Of a stretch of DNA of 59,620 nt, positions 1 to 7,993 are shown in pieces; position 1 is the stretch's first letter, and every line of letters begins with the position of its first letter. The stretch is from assembly GCF_008017805.1 (NCBI RefSeq), contig NZ_VRTT01000044.1, positions 1-59,620 on the forward strand. The letters are read 5' to 3'. The notes beneath the pieces were generated by a model, which did not search any database, was not told the origin of the DNA, and saw only the letters and a program-made list of their open reading frames with translations. Made by a program: the position numbers and the translations under genes. This DNA is from Paenibacillus sp. N3.4. Lineage in GTDB: Bacteria > Bacillota > Bacilli > Paenibacillales > NBRC-103111.

Positions 1-21
1 CCAGGATCAAACTCTCCATAA
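1..21 (-). rRNA. 16S rRNA, 5' end only
   Basis: The reverse complement of the first bases is the conserved start of bacterial 16S rRNA (GAGAGTTTGATCCTGG). The gene runs off the left edge, so only its first 20 or so bases are here. The exact mature 5' end cannot be fixed from the sequence. It is preceded by an rrn-type leader with boxA and two promoters. Confidence 0.93.
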
Positions 22-140
22 TAGTGGACAATTGCTCATCCGTATATCTGAAAGCTTAATTGCTCATTTGCGTTGCTAGCGAGATTTTACAATCTCTTTG
101 TTTGAACGATTGCTCGTTCGTGCTTACTCACTCGTTGTTC

Positions 141-155
141 AGTTTTCAAAGATCA
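141..155 (-). promoter_or_regulatory. rrn leader boxA antitermination element
   Basis: On the minus strand this reads TGATCTTTGAAAACT, nearly identical to boxA of Bacillus rrn leaders, the Nus-factor binding site that protects rRNA transcripts from Rho-type termination. About 20 bases upstream of it a G+C-rich hairpin (arms at 176-180 and 187-191) may help processing of the precursor. It lies about 120 bases before the 16S start. Confidence 0.8.
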
Positions 156-199
156 ATTTTCTTTCTTTAATTCCCCGCCGTTTTAGCGGCGACTTTTTA

Positions 200-229
200 A
201 ATATACCACACTTCTTTTCAAGAACGCAA
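200..229 (-). promoter_or_regulatory. rrn promoter P2 (sigma-A type)
   Basis: Minus strand: -35 TTGCGT (224-229), 18-base spacer, -10 TATATT (200-205). It is the promoter nearer to 16S of a tandem pair, as is usual for Firmicute rrn operons. Confidence 0.6.
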
Positions 230-306
230 GCTTTATTTTGAAATCTTATTTTACATAAGTTTTCTTTATTTGGCTGTCTTGTCCTCTTTTTTAAGGGGCG
301 AGATAT

Positions 307-336
307 AAAATAACATATAAAGAGAGGGTAAGTCAA
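307..336 (-). promoter_or_regulatory. rrn promoter P1 (sigma-A type)
   Basis: Minus strand: -35 TTGACT (331-336), 18-base spacer, -10 TATTTT (307-312). It lies only about 12 bases beyond the stop codon of the small upstream gene, so that gene and the rrn operon are tightly packed. Confidence 0.6.
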
Positions 337-347
337 GTACATACCCC

Positions 348-578
348 CTATTTTTTTTGAACTTGATTGTTTCGGTTTCTGGCGTATTTGGAAATTTCCT
401 TTGGTGTCGCTAATCGTGCATACATTCTGAAGATTACTTTATATCTGGATTCAATAGCACCTTTGATTTCTTGGTCCATTCTTTTGTCATTCAAATCGAA
501 CAACATCTCGTCTAATTCTTTGCGGAGCACATAATCTAACTCCCTACATTCCCGGTCATTGAACAAAAATCCAAGCAT
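348..578 (-). CDS. Small conserved-looking protein of unknown function
   Basis: A 76-residue charged, soluble protein with no signal peptide, membrane segment or cysteine pair. The middle is rich in Asp, Glu, Lys and Arg and looks helical (RKELDEMLFDLNDKRMD), and the C-terminus is basic (KYARNRNNQVQKK). An AGGATG ribosome-binding site lies just before the ATG. It occupies the gap between the SpoIIM-family gene and the next rrn operon and ends 12 bases before the rrn P1 -35 box. I do not recognise a family; codon use and position suggest a real gene. Confidence 0.6.
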   Translation of the reverse strand: MLGFLFNDRECRELDYVLRKELDEMLFDLNDKRMDQEIKGAIESRYKVIFRMYARLATPKEISKYARNRNNQVQKK

Positions 579-819
579 ACATCCATCCTAACCCCTCTCA
601 ACTGTAGATACAGAAAGGGCCTGCTGACAGTAGTGTCATCTATTCATGCTTCTCATTTAAGATGCTTGCGTCTGTTAACATGCCCGACATACAAGGATTT
701 ATGGCTTACTAAAGCTTCAGTTCGAGAAGGATTTGAGATATTTCGTCTCGCCCTCTCCCTATCGCTTTACTGTTATGCTCAGATTTCCCAATTTTTATGA
801 CGAGGCATCTGAATTATTT

Positions 820-1431
820 TTACATATGCACTAGCCAATAGGTAATTGTACTCTCAATGACAGCTGCAACCAACAGTAGAGCCACAATGGACACAACTAA
901 AGGTTTTGTTAGATAAAGTATTCGAATTAATTCCGTTCTAGCTGTTCTTGCTTCGACTGGAATAAAGAGCTGCACGCCTGATTTCCAAACTAACATGCCA
1001 AGTTTTAAACCGTATGCGCATGCTATTAAAATAACTGGTATTTCGATAATCCCATGGGGCAAAATACCTTTGAAAACGACAGAAATCGTACTATCTTGTG
1101 TTTGTAAGGAGAGTACATAACCAAGTATCATCCCATTAGCTACTAACATAAACAGGGGGATAATACCAAACATCAATCCAAGAAAAATGATAGCTACGGA
1201 TTTAATCGCATTATTGAGAAAAATAACAAAGAAAAACCAAAGCTGCGGATTATCCTTGCTGCCAAGGGATTGACTAAGCTTTTTAAGACCTCCCATTTGT
1301 TCTTCAAGGAAATGAGAGTACTGGTTTGAGTTAGCCCAACCTAAGTAACAACTAACACCAAAAACAAGTACAACAACAATAAAATAATGTTTCATTTCTT
1401 TGAAATGGTTGATCAATTGTTTTAATTTCAT
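820..1431 (-). CDS. SpoIIM-family (DUF95) integral membrane protein
   Basis: A 203-residue membrane protein with several hydrophobic helices and the SpoIIM-family core around NGMILGYVLS and ILPHGIIEIP. SpoIIM itself acts with SpoIID and SpoIIP in peptidoglycan remodelling during engulfment; whether this copy is that SpoIIM or a paralogue cannot be told from the sequence. The frame opens 18 codons earlier, but I start at MKLKQL because GGAGG lies 9 bases before that ATG. It is divergent from pdaB and probably shares the intergenic control region with it. Confidence 0.8.
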   Translation of the reverse strand: MKLKQLINHFKEMKHYFIVVVLVFGVSCYLGWANSNQYSHFLEEQMGGLKKLSQSLGSKDNPQLWFFFVIFLNNAIKSVAIIFLGLMFGIIPLFMLVANGMILGYVLSLQTQDSTISVVFKGILPHGIIEIPVILIACAYGLKLGMLVWKSGVQLFIPVEARTARTELIRILYLTKPLVVSIVALLLVAAVIESTITYWLVHM

Positions 1432-1456
1432 CACTGAATTTCCTCCAATCTCGGAA

Positions 1457-1485
1457 GCATAAGTACTGTGTGTACGAGCATACAT
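1457..1485 (+). promoter_or_regulatory. Candidate sigma-G/F promoter of pdaB
   Basis: GCATA (1457-1461), 17-base spacer, CATACAT (1479-1485). This fits forespore sigma factor promoters, and pdaB is forespore-expressed in B. subtilis. Confidence 0.55.
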
Positions 1486-1547
1486 TATTTTAAACCATGT
1501 TTACAAGCCTTGCACGTATGTGGGGCACGAAGGAGGTACATAGTAGG

Positions 1548-2330
1548 ATGAACTACTTTTTTGTTGTTAATGCCCGCAAATTCAAACAATACATCTTTAT
1601 TGCAGTTGCTATTGTCTTCGCCGCAGCCATTGTATATTCGGAACAAAGTCATGTATCCGTCTTTTCTAACGCTGAGCCTTCGGCTATTTATAGTGTACAG
1701 ACGGAACGAAAAGTGATTGCCCTCACATTTGATATCTCCTGGGGAGATAAGCGTACAAATCCGATTCTGAAAGTACTTGAAGATAAGGGCGTGAAAAATG
1801 CCACCTTCTTTTTATCCTCTCCTTGGAGCAAGAGTCATCCGGAAATCGTTGACCACATCAAAAAGGATGGATTCGAAATTGGCAGCCACGGCAACAAACA
1901 TGATAATTACAGCACACTCAGCGATGAAGAAATTCGCAAACAAATTTCCACTGCGCATGAGATATTGACGGAGTTGGTCGGAAAAGAGCCCAATCTCCTC
2001 CGTCTTCCTAACGGTGATTTCGACAAGAGAGTACTTCGTATTGCGGACGAGTTAGGATATTCCGTCATTCAATGGGATACGGATTCACAGGATTGGTTGA
2101 ACAAAGGCGTCGATACCATCATTAACCGCGTCGTCTCCAAAGCTCATCCGGGAGATATTGTATTGTTACACGCGAGTGACTCCTCCCAGCAGACACATGA
2201 AGCCCTTCCAGTCATTATTGATCAATTAAGAAACAAGGGCTATGAGTTCGTAACGGTCAGTACACTCATTAAACAAACTCAAGTCGAAACCACGCCCGTA
2301 GAGGATCACGCCTTAAAACATATCAATTAA
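1548..2330 (+). CDS. pdaB: Polysaccharide deacetylase PdaB (spore cortex maintenance)
   Basis: A 260-residue NodB-fold polysaccharide deacetylase. One N-terminal membrane anchor (about residues 15-31) is followed by the deacetylase domain with the metal and catalytic motifs FDISWGD (61-67) and SHGNKH (113-118). In B. subtilis PdaB is needed to keep the cortex of the mature spore intact. The start is the ATG 11 bases after AGGAGG (1531-1536); the frame opens 17 codons earlier with no good ribosome-binding site. It converges on kbaA across a shared terminator and follows a sigma-G-like promoter, matching the pdaB-kbaA-gerD order of B. subtilis. Confidence 0.9.
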   Translation: MNYFFVVNARKFKQYIFIAVAIVFAAAIVYSEQSHVSVFSNAEPSAIYSVQTERKVIALTFDISWGDKRTNPILKVLEDKGVKNATFFLSSPWSKSHPEIVDHIKKDGFEIGSHGNKHDNYSTLSDEEIRKQISTAHEILTELVGKEPNLLRLPNGDFDKRVLRIADELGYSVIQWDTDSQDWLNKGVDTIINRVVSKAHPGDIVLLHASDSSQQTHEALPVIIDQLRNKGYEFVTVSTLIKQTQVETTPVEDHALKHIN

Positions 2331-2340
2331 GTAAATTCAA

Positions 2341-2367
2341 AAAAGAGCTAATTGCATTAGCTCTTTT
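2341..2367. terminator. Bidirectional terminator between pdaB and kbaA
   Basis: Perfect 12-base inverted repeat (2341-2352 and 2356-2367) with a 3-base loop, flanked by A and T runs on both sides. It overlaps the kbaA stop codon, so the last kbaA codons form one arm. Confidence 0.85.
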
Positions 2368-2953
2368 TATTTTCCAATATTTTATGTAAAATCAAAATTT
2401 GCCATGCATTGCATACGAGCAGCGGAGCCAACATAAACAAAGTCGATGCTCCGTTATCTAATTTTAATGCCGGCACTGCCTCCAAAACGGAAACCGCGCA
2501 CATGAAAAATACGGTTGGGATAAATGCGTTCCGATTCGTCATTTTCACTTTCCAATAAGCCACTCCTAGAGCAATAAGCAATACAATGACTGGGAGAATT
2601 GTATAGCTCCATACCGAGCCCGTTCCTTCAAAATTGGTCATTCTTAGATAAACAAGATCAAACAATACGACAATAATGACAGCCAGTTGAATTAAATCCC
2701 ATACTGTTTTGGAACGAATGATACCTGCTGCGATAAACCTGACGATCAAATAAGCAAAAAAGCCCATCTGGCTCAACACACTTATTGTAGCGCCTCCAAG
2801 CAGCATGTTTATTACATTAAAACCGACTGCTGACAACCCCATGACAGAAAATTCTTGATCAGAATACTGCAAAATAAGTCCTATAACTAGGGAGACAACC
2901 ATGCCTAATACGAGTGTTGTCCAAAATAAATGAAACCATTTACGTAACGTCAA
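2357..2953 (-). CDS. kbaA: KinB-signalling pathway activation protein KbaA
   Basis: A 198-residue polytopic membrane protein with about six hydrophobic helices, the same length as B. subtilis KbaA as I recall it. KbaA is needed for activity of the sporulation sensor kinase KinB, feeding the Spo0 phosphorelay. I start at a TTG (MTLRKWF) 8 bases after GGAGG; the GTG five codons earlier lies inside the ribosome-binding site and cannot be the start. It neighbours gerD (divergent) and pdaB (convergent), as in B. subtilis. Confidence 0.88.
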   Translation of the reverse strand: MTLRKWFHLFWTTLVLGMVVSLVIGLILQYSDQEFSVMGLSAVGFNVINMLLGGATISVLSQMGFFAYLIVRFIAAGIIRSKTVWDLIQLAVIIVVLFDLVYLRMTNFEGTGSVWSYTILPVIVLLIALGVAYWKVKMTNRNAFIPTVFFMCAVSVLEAVPALKLDNGASTLFMLAPLLVCNAWQILILHKILENKKS

Positions 2954-3026
2954 GATCAAAACCTCCACACATAAACTCTAATTGTTAATTGTACCAACCT
3001 TTGCGATAAAAAGCCAATGAATGGCC

Positions 3027-3056
3027 GTGATAATATAGCCTAAACCACGCATACTA
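3027..3056 (+). promoter_or_regulatory. Candidate sigma-G promoter of gerD
   Basis: GTGATA (3027-3032), 17-base spacer, CATACTA (3050-3056). The -10 is a textbook forespore sigma-G/F element and gerD is sigma-G dependent in B. subtilis. Confidence 0.65.
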
Positions 3057-3089
3057 ATCGTATTAAGCTTGGGAAGGGAGTATGCTTTC

Positions 3090-3844
3090 ATGTTGATGAA
3101 AAGGCTGAGAAAGCTGCAAGTCCTACTGTTCATTTCGCTGGTGTTACTTCTCTCTTCATGTGGGTCAGATAGCTCATCGCAAGGTCAATCGCAAGCAAAT
3201 ACGTATAAAGAGCAAAAACCATGATTCTTGATATTTTAAAGTCTGATGATGGTAAAAAAGCAATCAGTGCTGCAAATAAGAGCATCATGAATGGTGATGT
3301 TGGGGCTAATGCTCTATCTGGCCAATCCCAAATCAAACTTCTCTCCGCAAACGAATCACTGCAGCTGCAAATGGCTGTTAAAGATGTTCTAACAGCCAAG
3401 GAGAATAATCAATTCCTGCAGGAAATGATGAAGGACCCTAAATTTGCGGGTGATTTCGCTAAAGCTATCCAAAAGGATACGAAACAAATGTTCAAAGATT
3501 TGTTAAAAGATCCGGAGTATCAGAAATCGCTTGTCGATACGATGAAAAATCCGGAATACGAGAAAATGACCCTCGATATTATGAAAACCGCTCCTTATCG
3601 TCAACAAATGATGACGGTAATGGAAGATTCTATTCAAAGCCCTTTGTTCCGTGCTCATCTAGTCGATCTCCTCAAAGCTGCTATTTCGCAGCAAAGCAAA
3701 TCTGATCAAATGCCTTCTGCCAAGCAAGAACAGAAAAAATCAGATAGCGGTTCTTCAGGAGGAGGCGGAGGATCTGACAAAAAAGAGGATTCCAGTAAAC
3801 AAGATAGCAGCAAAAAGAAAGACGATTCTAGTTCTTCCCAGTAG
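3090..3844 (+). CDS. gerD: Spore germination lipoprotein GerD, frame broken by one missing base
   Basis: GerD clusters nutrient germination receptors in the spore inner membrane. The gene starts at ATG 3090, 9 bases after GGGAAGGGAG, and encodes a lipoprotein signal peptide ending in LLLSSC (lipid-anchored Cys at 3159-3161). That frame meets TGA at 3222, while the body (from MILDILKSDDGKKA) continues one frame over. One extra A in the five-A run at 3214-3218 restores a 251-residue GerD. Residues after the helical core form an unusual Gly/Ser/Lys/Asp tail of about 45 residues. The break is probably a sequence error, but a real mutation would give a germination defect. Confidence 0.85.
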
Positions 3845-3855
3845 TCTATGAAACC

Positions 3856-3893
3856 AAAAAGGGCCGCGGAATGCTTTCTCCGCAAGCCCTTTT
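3856..3893. terminator. Bidirectional terminator between gerD and salA
   Basis: G+C-rich hairpin: AAAAAGGGC at 3856-3864 pairs with GCCCTTTTA near 3886-3893, with an inner GCGGA/TCCGC pairing and T-rich tails on both strands. It closes the convergent genes gerD and salA. Confidence 0.8.
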
Positions 3894-3898
3894 ATTTA

Positions 3899-4984
3899 TT
3901 AATTGGCGAGTCGCGTGATGATATTCGCCGCAACGTCCAGATAGATTTGTCCGGCAACTGAATCCTTTTTATACACAGATGGAGAGTAATCAATTTCGGA
4001 TATATGATTATCAGGAGCTCCTAAAGGAATCTGCGCCAATAAATCACTGTGAAGATCCTCCGCAAGTTTGGCTCCTCCGCCTTTGCCGAAAATATAATCC
4101 TTGGTGCCATCTTTGTTCTCATAGTAAGACATGTTTTCAACAATGCCCAAAATCTCATGGTCCGTTTGGATGGCCATGGCTCCTGCTCTTGCGGCTACAA
4201 AAGCGGCTGTCGCATGAGGCGTAGTTACAATAACCTCTTTACTTTGGGGAATCATTTGATGAACGTCCAGCGCTACGTCACCTGTGCCAGGAGGTAAATC
4301 AAGCAAGATATATTCTACATCTCCCCAATCCACTTCATGGAAGAAGTTGCGCAGCATTTTGCCAAGCATAGGACCGCGCCAAACGACCGGTGCATTGTCT
4401 TGTACGAAAAAGCCCATCGAAATGACTTTAACTCCAAATTTCTCCACTGGAAAAATAACATTATCTACAAGCTTAGGCTGTTCTTCTATTCCCATCATAT
4501 CCGGAATACTAAACCCATAAATATCTGCATCCACGATCCCTACCTTTTTACCTTGACGAGCTAAGGCAACAGCAAGGTTCACGGTTACGGTTGATTTACC
4601 AACTCCGCCTTTTCCACTGGCAATGGCAATAAACTTCACGGAAGAAGAGTTGCCCAGAATGGCTTGCTTCTGAGGCGCTGGCGATTCCTGTGGTACAGCT
4701 TTATTGGGCTGTTCAGTAGAAGCAATCTGGCCGCGTTCATAATCTGTAATAAGCCGAAAACGAATGTGTAATTGTGAAACACCTAGTTTTTCCAAAGCTT
4801 GTTCCATAAAAGTCTTGGCTTTTTCTTTAAAAGCTTCATCTTCGGATGTAACAATTAAGCTCAAAGATACATGATCTTCTTTAAACATCACGTCTCTAAC
4901 GAAGTTCAGTTCTACAATACTTTTATCGTACTGAGGATCGTGAAGGGGTTTTAACGCCACTAATAATTGATCTTTATTTATCAT
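3899..4984 (-). CDS. salA: Mrp/NBP35-family ATPase SalA
   Basis: A 361-residue P-loop protein: an N-terminal MIP18-like domain (about 1-85), a linker, then a deviant Walker A SGKGGVGKST (123-132) and the Mrp core. Mrp/ApbC proteins bind Fe-S clusters or act as ATPases; in B. subtilis SalA (YbaL) represses scoC and thereby raises exoprotease genes. It lies between gerD and cwlD as in B. subtilis. The ATG is best spaced from AAAGGTG; a GTG two codons upstream (ending at 4990) is an alternative. Confidence 0.88.
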   Translation of the reverse strand: MINKDQLLVALKPLHDPQYDKSIVELNFVRDVMFKEDHVSLSLIVTSEDEAFKEKAKTFMEQALEKLGVSQLHIRFRLITDYERGQIASTEQPNKAVPQESPAPQKQAILGNSSSVKFIAIASGKGGVGKSTVTVNLAVALARQGKKVGIVDADIYGFSIPDMMGIEEQPKLVDNVIFPVEKFGVKVISMGFFVQDNAPVVWRGPMLGKMLRNFFHEVDWGDVEYILLDLPPGTGDVALDVHQMIPQSKEVIVTTPHATAAFVAARAGAMAIQTDHEILGIVENMSYYENKDGTKDYIFGKGGGAKLAEDLHSDLLAQIPLGAPDNHISEIDYSPSVYKKDSVAGQIYLDVAANIITRLAN

Positions 4985-5044
4985 AGCCACACCACACCTT
5001 TATTCGGACATCGTATTCGTGAGTTTAATTATATCATAAATCAA

Positions 5045-5800
5045 TTAAGAACCCACTTTTTCTCCTGCATAAAATCGGAGCACTCCCTGATAGATAGAAG
5101 CCGCTAGCATCTTCTGATACTTAACATCGGCTAATAATCTCGCTTCTTCCGGATTGGAGAGAAAGCCTACCTCAACAAGCGCACTAGGCATCTTTAATGA
5201 TTTCAATACATATACCGTCTTATCCGCCGGCTTAGCTACCCGGTCTGTATTTTCTAAATTTCTTTTCAATTCTTCTTGGATCAGTGCAGCCAAATTGGCA
5301 TTATTAGGGTTATTCGGATAATAGAACGTTTGTGCGCCTTTCCATTTTTGCGAGGGAATGCTATTCAGATGTATCGTCAGAAACAAATCAGCTTTATTAT
5401 CATTAATTAAATCAACGCGGTTATGGAGGTCCTCCGTCTTTCTTTTACTGTATCCTTTAGTACCCGAATCAGCTAAGTCCTTATCTGTTTCACGGGTCAT
5501 GATGACAAGCGCGCCTGCTTGTTGAAGGTAATCTCTCAGTTGGAGAGTAAGCGCTAAGTTGATGTCTTTCTCGATCAAGCCTTCCTTACTCGATGCCCCC
5601 CCATCCGGTCCCCCATGACCCGCATCCAAAGCAATCGTTTTCCCCGAAAGAGGTAAGTTCCAATCTGACCACGTCTTCGTCGCCGGCAGCTCATAAGCAT
5701 AGATGAAAACTACGAGTGCAATTAACATGGCTGAAAGTACAAGCTTAACACTGCTTTGATATGTCAGCCAGACGATTAGCCGTTTCTTCCTTTTGCGCAT
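5045..5800 (-). CDS. cwlD: N-acetylmuramoyl-L-alanine amidase CwlD
   Basis: A 251-residue Amidase_3 enzyme with one N-terminal membrane segment (about 17-36). Zinc-ligand and catalytic motifs are visible: DAGHGG (59-64), HLNS, and VEVGFLSN near the C-terminus. CwlD removes peptide side chains from cortex muramic acid, the first step toward muramic-delta-lactam, which germination lytic enzymes need. AGGTGG precedes this ATG; the frame opens 20 codons earlier without a good site. Sat lies 72 bases upstream with no terminator between, so read-through from cysH-sat is possible. Confidence 0.9.
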   Translation of the reverse strand: MRKRKKRLIVWLTYQSSVKLVLSAMLIALVVFIYAYELPATKTWSDWNLPLSGKTIALDAGHGGPDGGASSKEGLIEKDINLALTLQLRDYLQQAGALVIMTRETDKDLADSGTKGYSKRKTEDLHNRVDLINDNKADLFLTIHLNSIPSQKWKGAQTFYYPNNPNNANLAALIQEELKRNLENTDRVAKPADKTVYVLKSLKMPSALVEVGFLSNPEEARLLADVKYQKMLAASIYQGVLRFYAGEKVGS

Positions 5801-5872
5801 AAAAAATCCACCTCTGTTCCCCATAGACTCTGTAACATCTATATGGGACAGGGTGGACAAATATACCTTGCT

Positions 5873-7048
5873 TTAAACTTGATATTCGGGGTCTCTCAGG
5901 CCTTCAATCAAGACTTGCGCAACTTCAGGTCGAGTGAACTCCGGAGGCGGACATTGACCGTCTCTCAGCAAGCCACGTACTTTCGTACCGGATAGATGCA
6001 TATGATGTGATTTATCATGCGGACATGTTTTGCTGGAAGCCATGTTGCCACATTTGGTGCAGAAGAAGCTATGTTCAAAAAATAACGGTGTAATGCCCAT
6101 TTCCTCAGCGGTAAAATTGCTGAAAATCTCTTGAGCTTCGTACGTTCCGTAATAGTCGCCTACGCCCGCGTGATCCCGTCCTACGATAAAATGAGTGCAA
6201 CCATAGTTTCTGCGCACAATGGCATGTAAAATGGCCTCTCTGGGACCTGCATAACGCATCGCAGCCGGATATACGCCTAAGAAGGTACGATCCTTTGGAT
6301 AGTAGTTCTCAAGAAGAACCAAGTAGCTCTTCATACGAACATCAGCAGAAATATCATCGGACTTCGTTTCCCCAACAAGTGGGTTCAGGAACAGAGCATC
6401 CACGATTTCCATAGCCGACTTCTGGATGTACTCATGCGCGCGATGAACAGGATTGCGTGTTTGAAAGCCAACAACCGTTTTCCAGCCATTTTCGGCAAAA
6501 ATACGACGAGTTTCGGAAGGATTGAAGTAAAACTCTTCAAACTTTTTTGGTTTAGGACGATTCAATAGTTGAATCGAACCCCCAATATTTGTAGAAGAAC
6601 GTGAGAAAAGCTTATCTACGCCTGGATGGGCCATATCGTCTGTTTTAAATATTTTAATAGCTTCGTTCTGTTGGTTAACTGTATAGATGCTTGAAACATC
6701 CAAAGTTCCGTAAATAACATCATCCTCTTCACCAACTAAGGCTACCTTTTCACCAATAGCAAGCGTCGCGGCAAGCTCCGGCTCAATGGATAGGGTGATT
6801 GGAATACTCCAAACCGTTCCATCCGTAAGACGCATTGTCTCTACAACAGAAGTGTAGTTAGATTCATCCAGAAAACCGGTTAACGGTGAGAACGCACCTA
6901 CCGCTATAAGGTCTAAATCAGAAATAGTCCAAGTATTAATACGAATTTGCTTCAATGTGAAAGCTTGTTGTAGGGCCGTTTCTCTTTGATCTTCCGATAC
7001 TAACCGGTTAATCAGTTCATCCCCGCCATGGGGTTTAATCGTTGTCAT
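5873..7048 (-). CDS. sat: Sulfate adenylyltransferase (ATP sulfurylase)
   Basis: A 391-residue ATP sulfurylase that makes adenosine 5'-phosphosulfate (APS) from ATP and sulfate. The nucleotide-binding HxxH motif NPVHRAHE and VGRDHAGVG are present, as is the C-terminal insertion with CTKCG and a further Cys and His residues seen in bacterial Sat enzymes. GGAGG lies 9 bases before the ATG. It follows cysH by 32 bases and forms a two-gene sulfate-reduction operon with it; no APS kinase gene is nearby. Confidence 0.93.
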   Translation of the reverse strand: MTTIKPHGGDELINRLVSEDQRETALQQAFTLKQIRINTWTISDLDLIAVGAFSPLTGFLDESNYTSVVETMRLTDGTVWSIPITLSIEPELAATLAIGEKVALVGEEDDVIYGTLDVSSIYTVNQQNEAIKIFKTDDMAHPGVDKLFSRSSTNIGGSIQLLNRPKPKKFEEFYFNPSETRRIFAENGWKTVVGFQTRNPVHRAHEYIQKSAMEIVDALFLNPLVGETKSDDISADVRMKSYLVLLENYYPKDRTFLGVYPAAMRYAGPREAILHAIVRRNYGCTHFIVGRDHAGVGDYYGTYEAQEIFSNFTAEEMGITPLFFEHSFFCTKCGNMASSKTCPHDKSHHMHLSGTKVRGLLRDGQCPPPEFTRPEVAQVLIEGLRDPEYQV

Positions 7049-7080
7049 TACGTGCTACCTCCGCAAATGTATGTCTATGA

Positions 7081-7773
7081 TTACTTATGAAGTCCGCATT
7101 CCGTTTTCTCAATACTAGCCCAACGTCCAGCCCTTGGATCTTCGCCATCCGCTACTGGGCGTGTGCAGTGTGTGCAGCCGATACTTGGGAAGTTGCGATC
7201 ATGTAAAGGGTTGTAGATTACATCGTTCTCACGAATATAATTCCATACATCCTCAGAAGTCCAACTAGCAAGAGGATTAAATTTAATCAGTCCGAACTTA
7301 ACATCATATTCAACTTTTTTAGCATTTGCGCGAGTAGGAGCTTGGTCCCGGCGAATCCCTGTGATCCAAGCGTCATAGTTCTTAAGAATATCCGTTAGCG
7401 GATCTACTTTTCGAATGTTGCAGCATTGATTAGCATCGCTTTTCCAAAGTTCTTCTCCGTATTGAGCGGCTTGCTCTTCTAGGGTTAGCTTTGGCAAAAC
7501 TTGAACGAATTTGGCTCCATAATGCTGCTCTAAACGGTCTCTTGTTTCATATGTTTCAGCGAAGTGCACATTGGTATCCAAATAGAAAATATCCACATTT
7601 GGATTAATTTTTTGAAGCATATCCACGAGCACAACATCTTCCGCGCCAAAGCTGCATGCCAGTGTCAAACTAGGAAAAGTGTCTACCGCTAGCTTAAGTA
7701 TGGCTTGTGGTGATTGATTTTCAAATTCTTCTGCTGCTTTGGATACAAACGCTTCTTTTTCAAAAAGATTCAA
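7081..7773 (-). CDS. cysH: CysH, phosphoadenylyl- or adenylyl-sulfate reductase
   Basis: A 230-residue reductase with a PP-loop (SFGAEDVV, 41-48), the Fe-S cluster cysteines CC (117-118) and CxxC (200-203), and the catalytic C-terminal ECGLHK. The four cluster cysteines are characteristic of enzymes that accept APS, so with Sat and no cysC nearby the likely route is sulfate to APS to sulfite; this is inference. The start is TTG, 8 bases after GGGAGG. It has a strong promoter and a candidate operator upstream. Confidence 0.92.
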   Translation of the reverse strand: MNLFEKEAFVSKAAEEFENQSPQAILKLAVDTFPSLTLACSFGAEDVVLVDMLQKINPNVDIFYLDTNVHFAETYETRDRLEQHYGAKFVQVLPKLTLEEQAAQYGEELWKSDANQCCNIRKVDPLTDILKNYDAWITGIRRDQAPTRANAKKVEYDVKFGLIKFNPLASWTSEDVWNYIRENDVIYNPLHDRNFPSIGCTHCTRPVADGEDPRAGRWASIEKTECGLHK

Positions 7774-7791
7774 TGTAAAAACCTCCCACGG

Positions 7792-7815
7792 TTATAATCC
7801 CGACTATTATTATAA
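7792..7815 (-). promoter_or_regulatory. Candidate repressor operator at the cysH promoter
   Basis: Perfect 7-base inverted repeat TTATAAT (7792-7798) and ATTATAA (7809-7815) with a 10-base spacer. It lies just downstream of the expected transcription start, where a bound protein would block initiation or elongation. I cannot assign the regulator; a sulfur regulator such as CymR is only a guess. Confidence 0.4.
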
Positions 7816-7827
7816 GATTTATATTTA

Positions 7828-7855
7828 ATTATAGCCAAGATCGAATACCTGTCAA
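7828..7855 (-). promoter_or_regulatory. Sigma-A promoter of cysH-sat
   Basis: Minus strand: consensus -35 TTGACA (7850-7855), 16-base spacer, consensus -10 TATAAT (7828-7833). Such a strong promoter implies repression, which fits the adjacent inverted repeat. Confidence 0.8.
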
Positions 7856-7930
7856 TGACTTTTTATCATTTTGGTATAAACTCTTGGTTTTACCTTGATT
7901 ATGATATGCAAACAAAACCACTTTTGGGCA

Positions 7931-7966
7931 AAAGAAAAAACCTTTCCGGCATAATGCCGAAAAGGT
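7931..7966 (-). terminator. Terminator after rpsI
   Basis: Hairpin with 12 base pairs and one mismatch (7940-7952 with 7954-7966), followed on the minus strand by a T-rich tract. It ends the rplM-rpsI unit just before the cysH control region. Confidence 0.85.
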
Positions 7967-7993
7967 CTCTCTTGAGCGCCAAGGCGCGTATTC

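Noticed and set aside
3130..3399. Minus-strand open frame over gerD
   Set aside because: Antisense to the conserved GerD core; no ribosome-binding site or recognisable protein.
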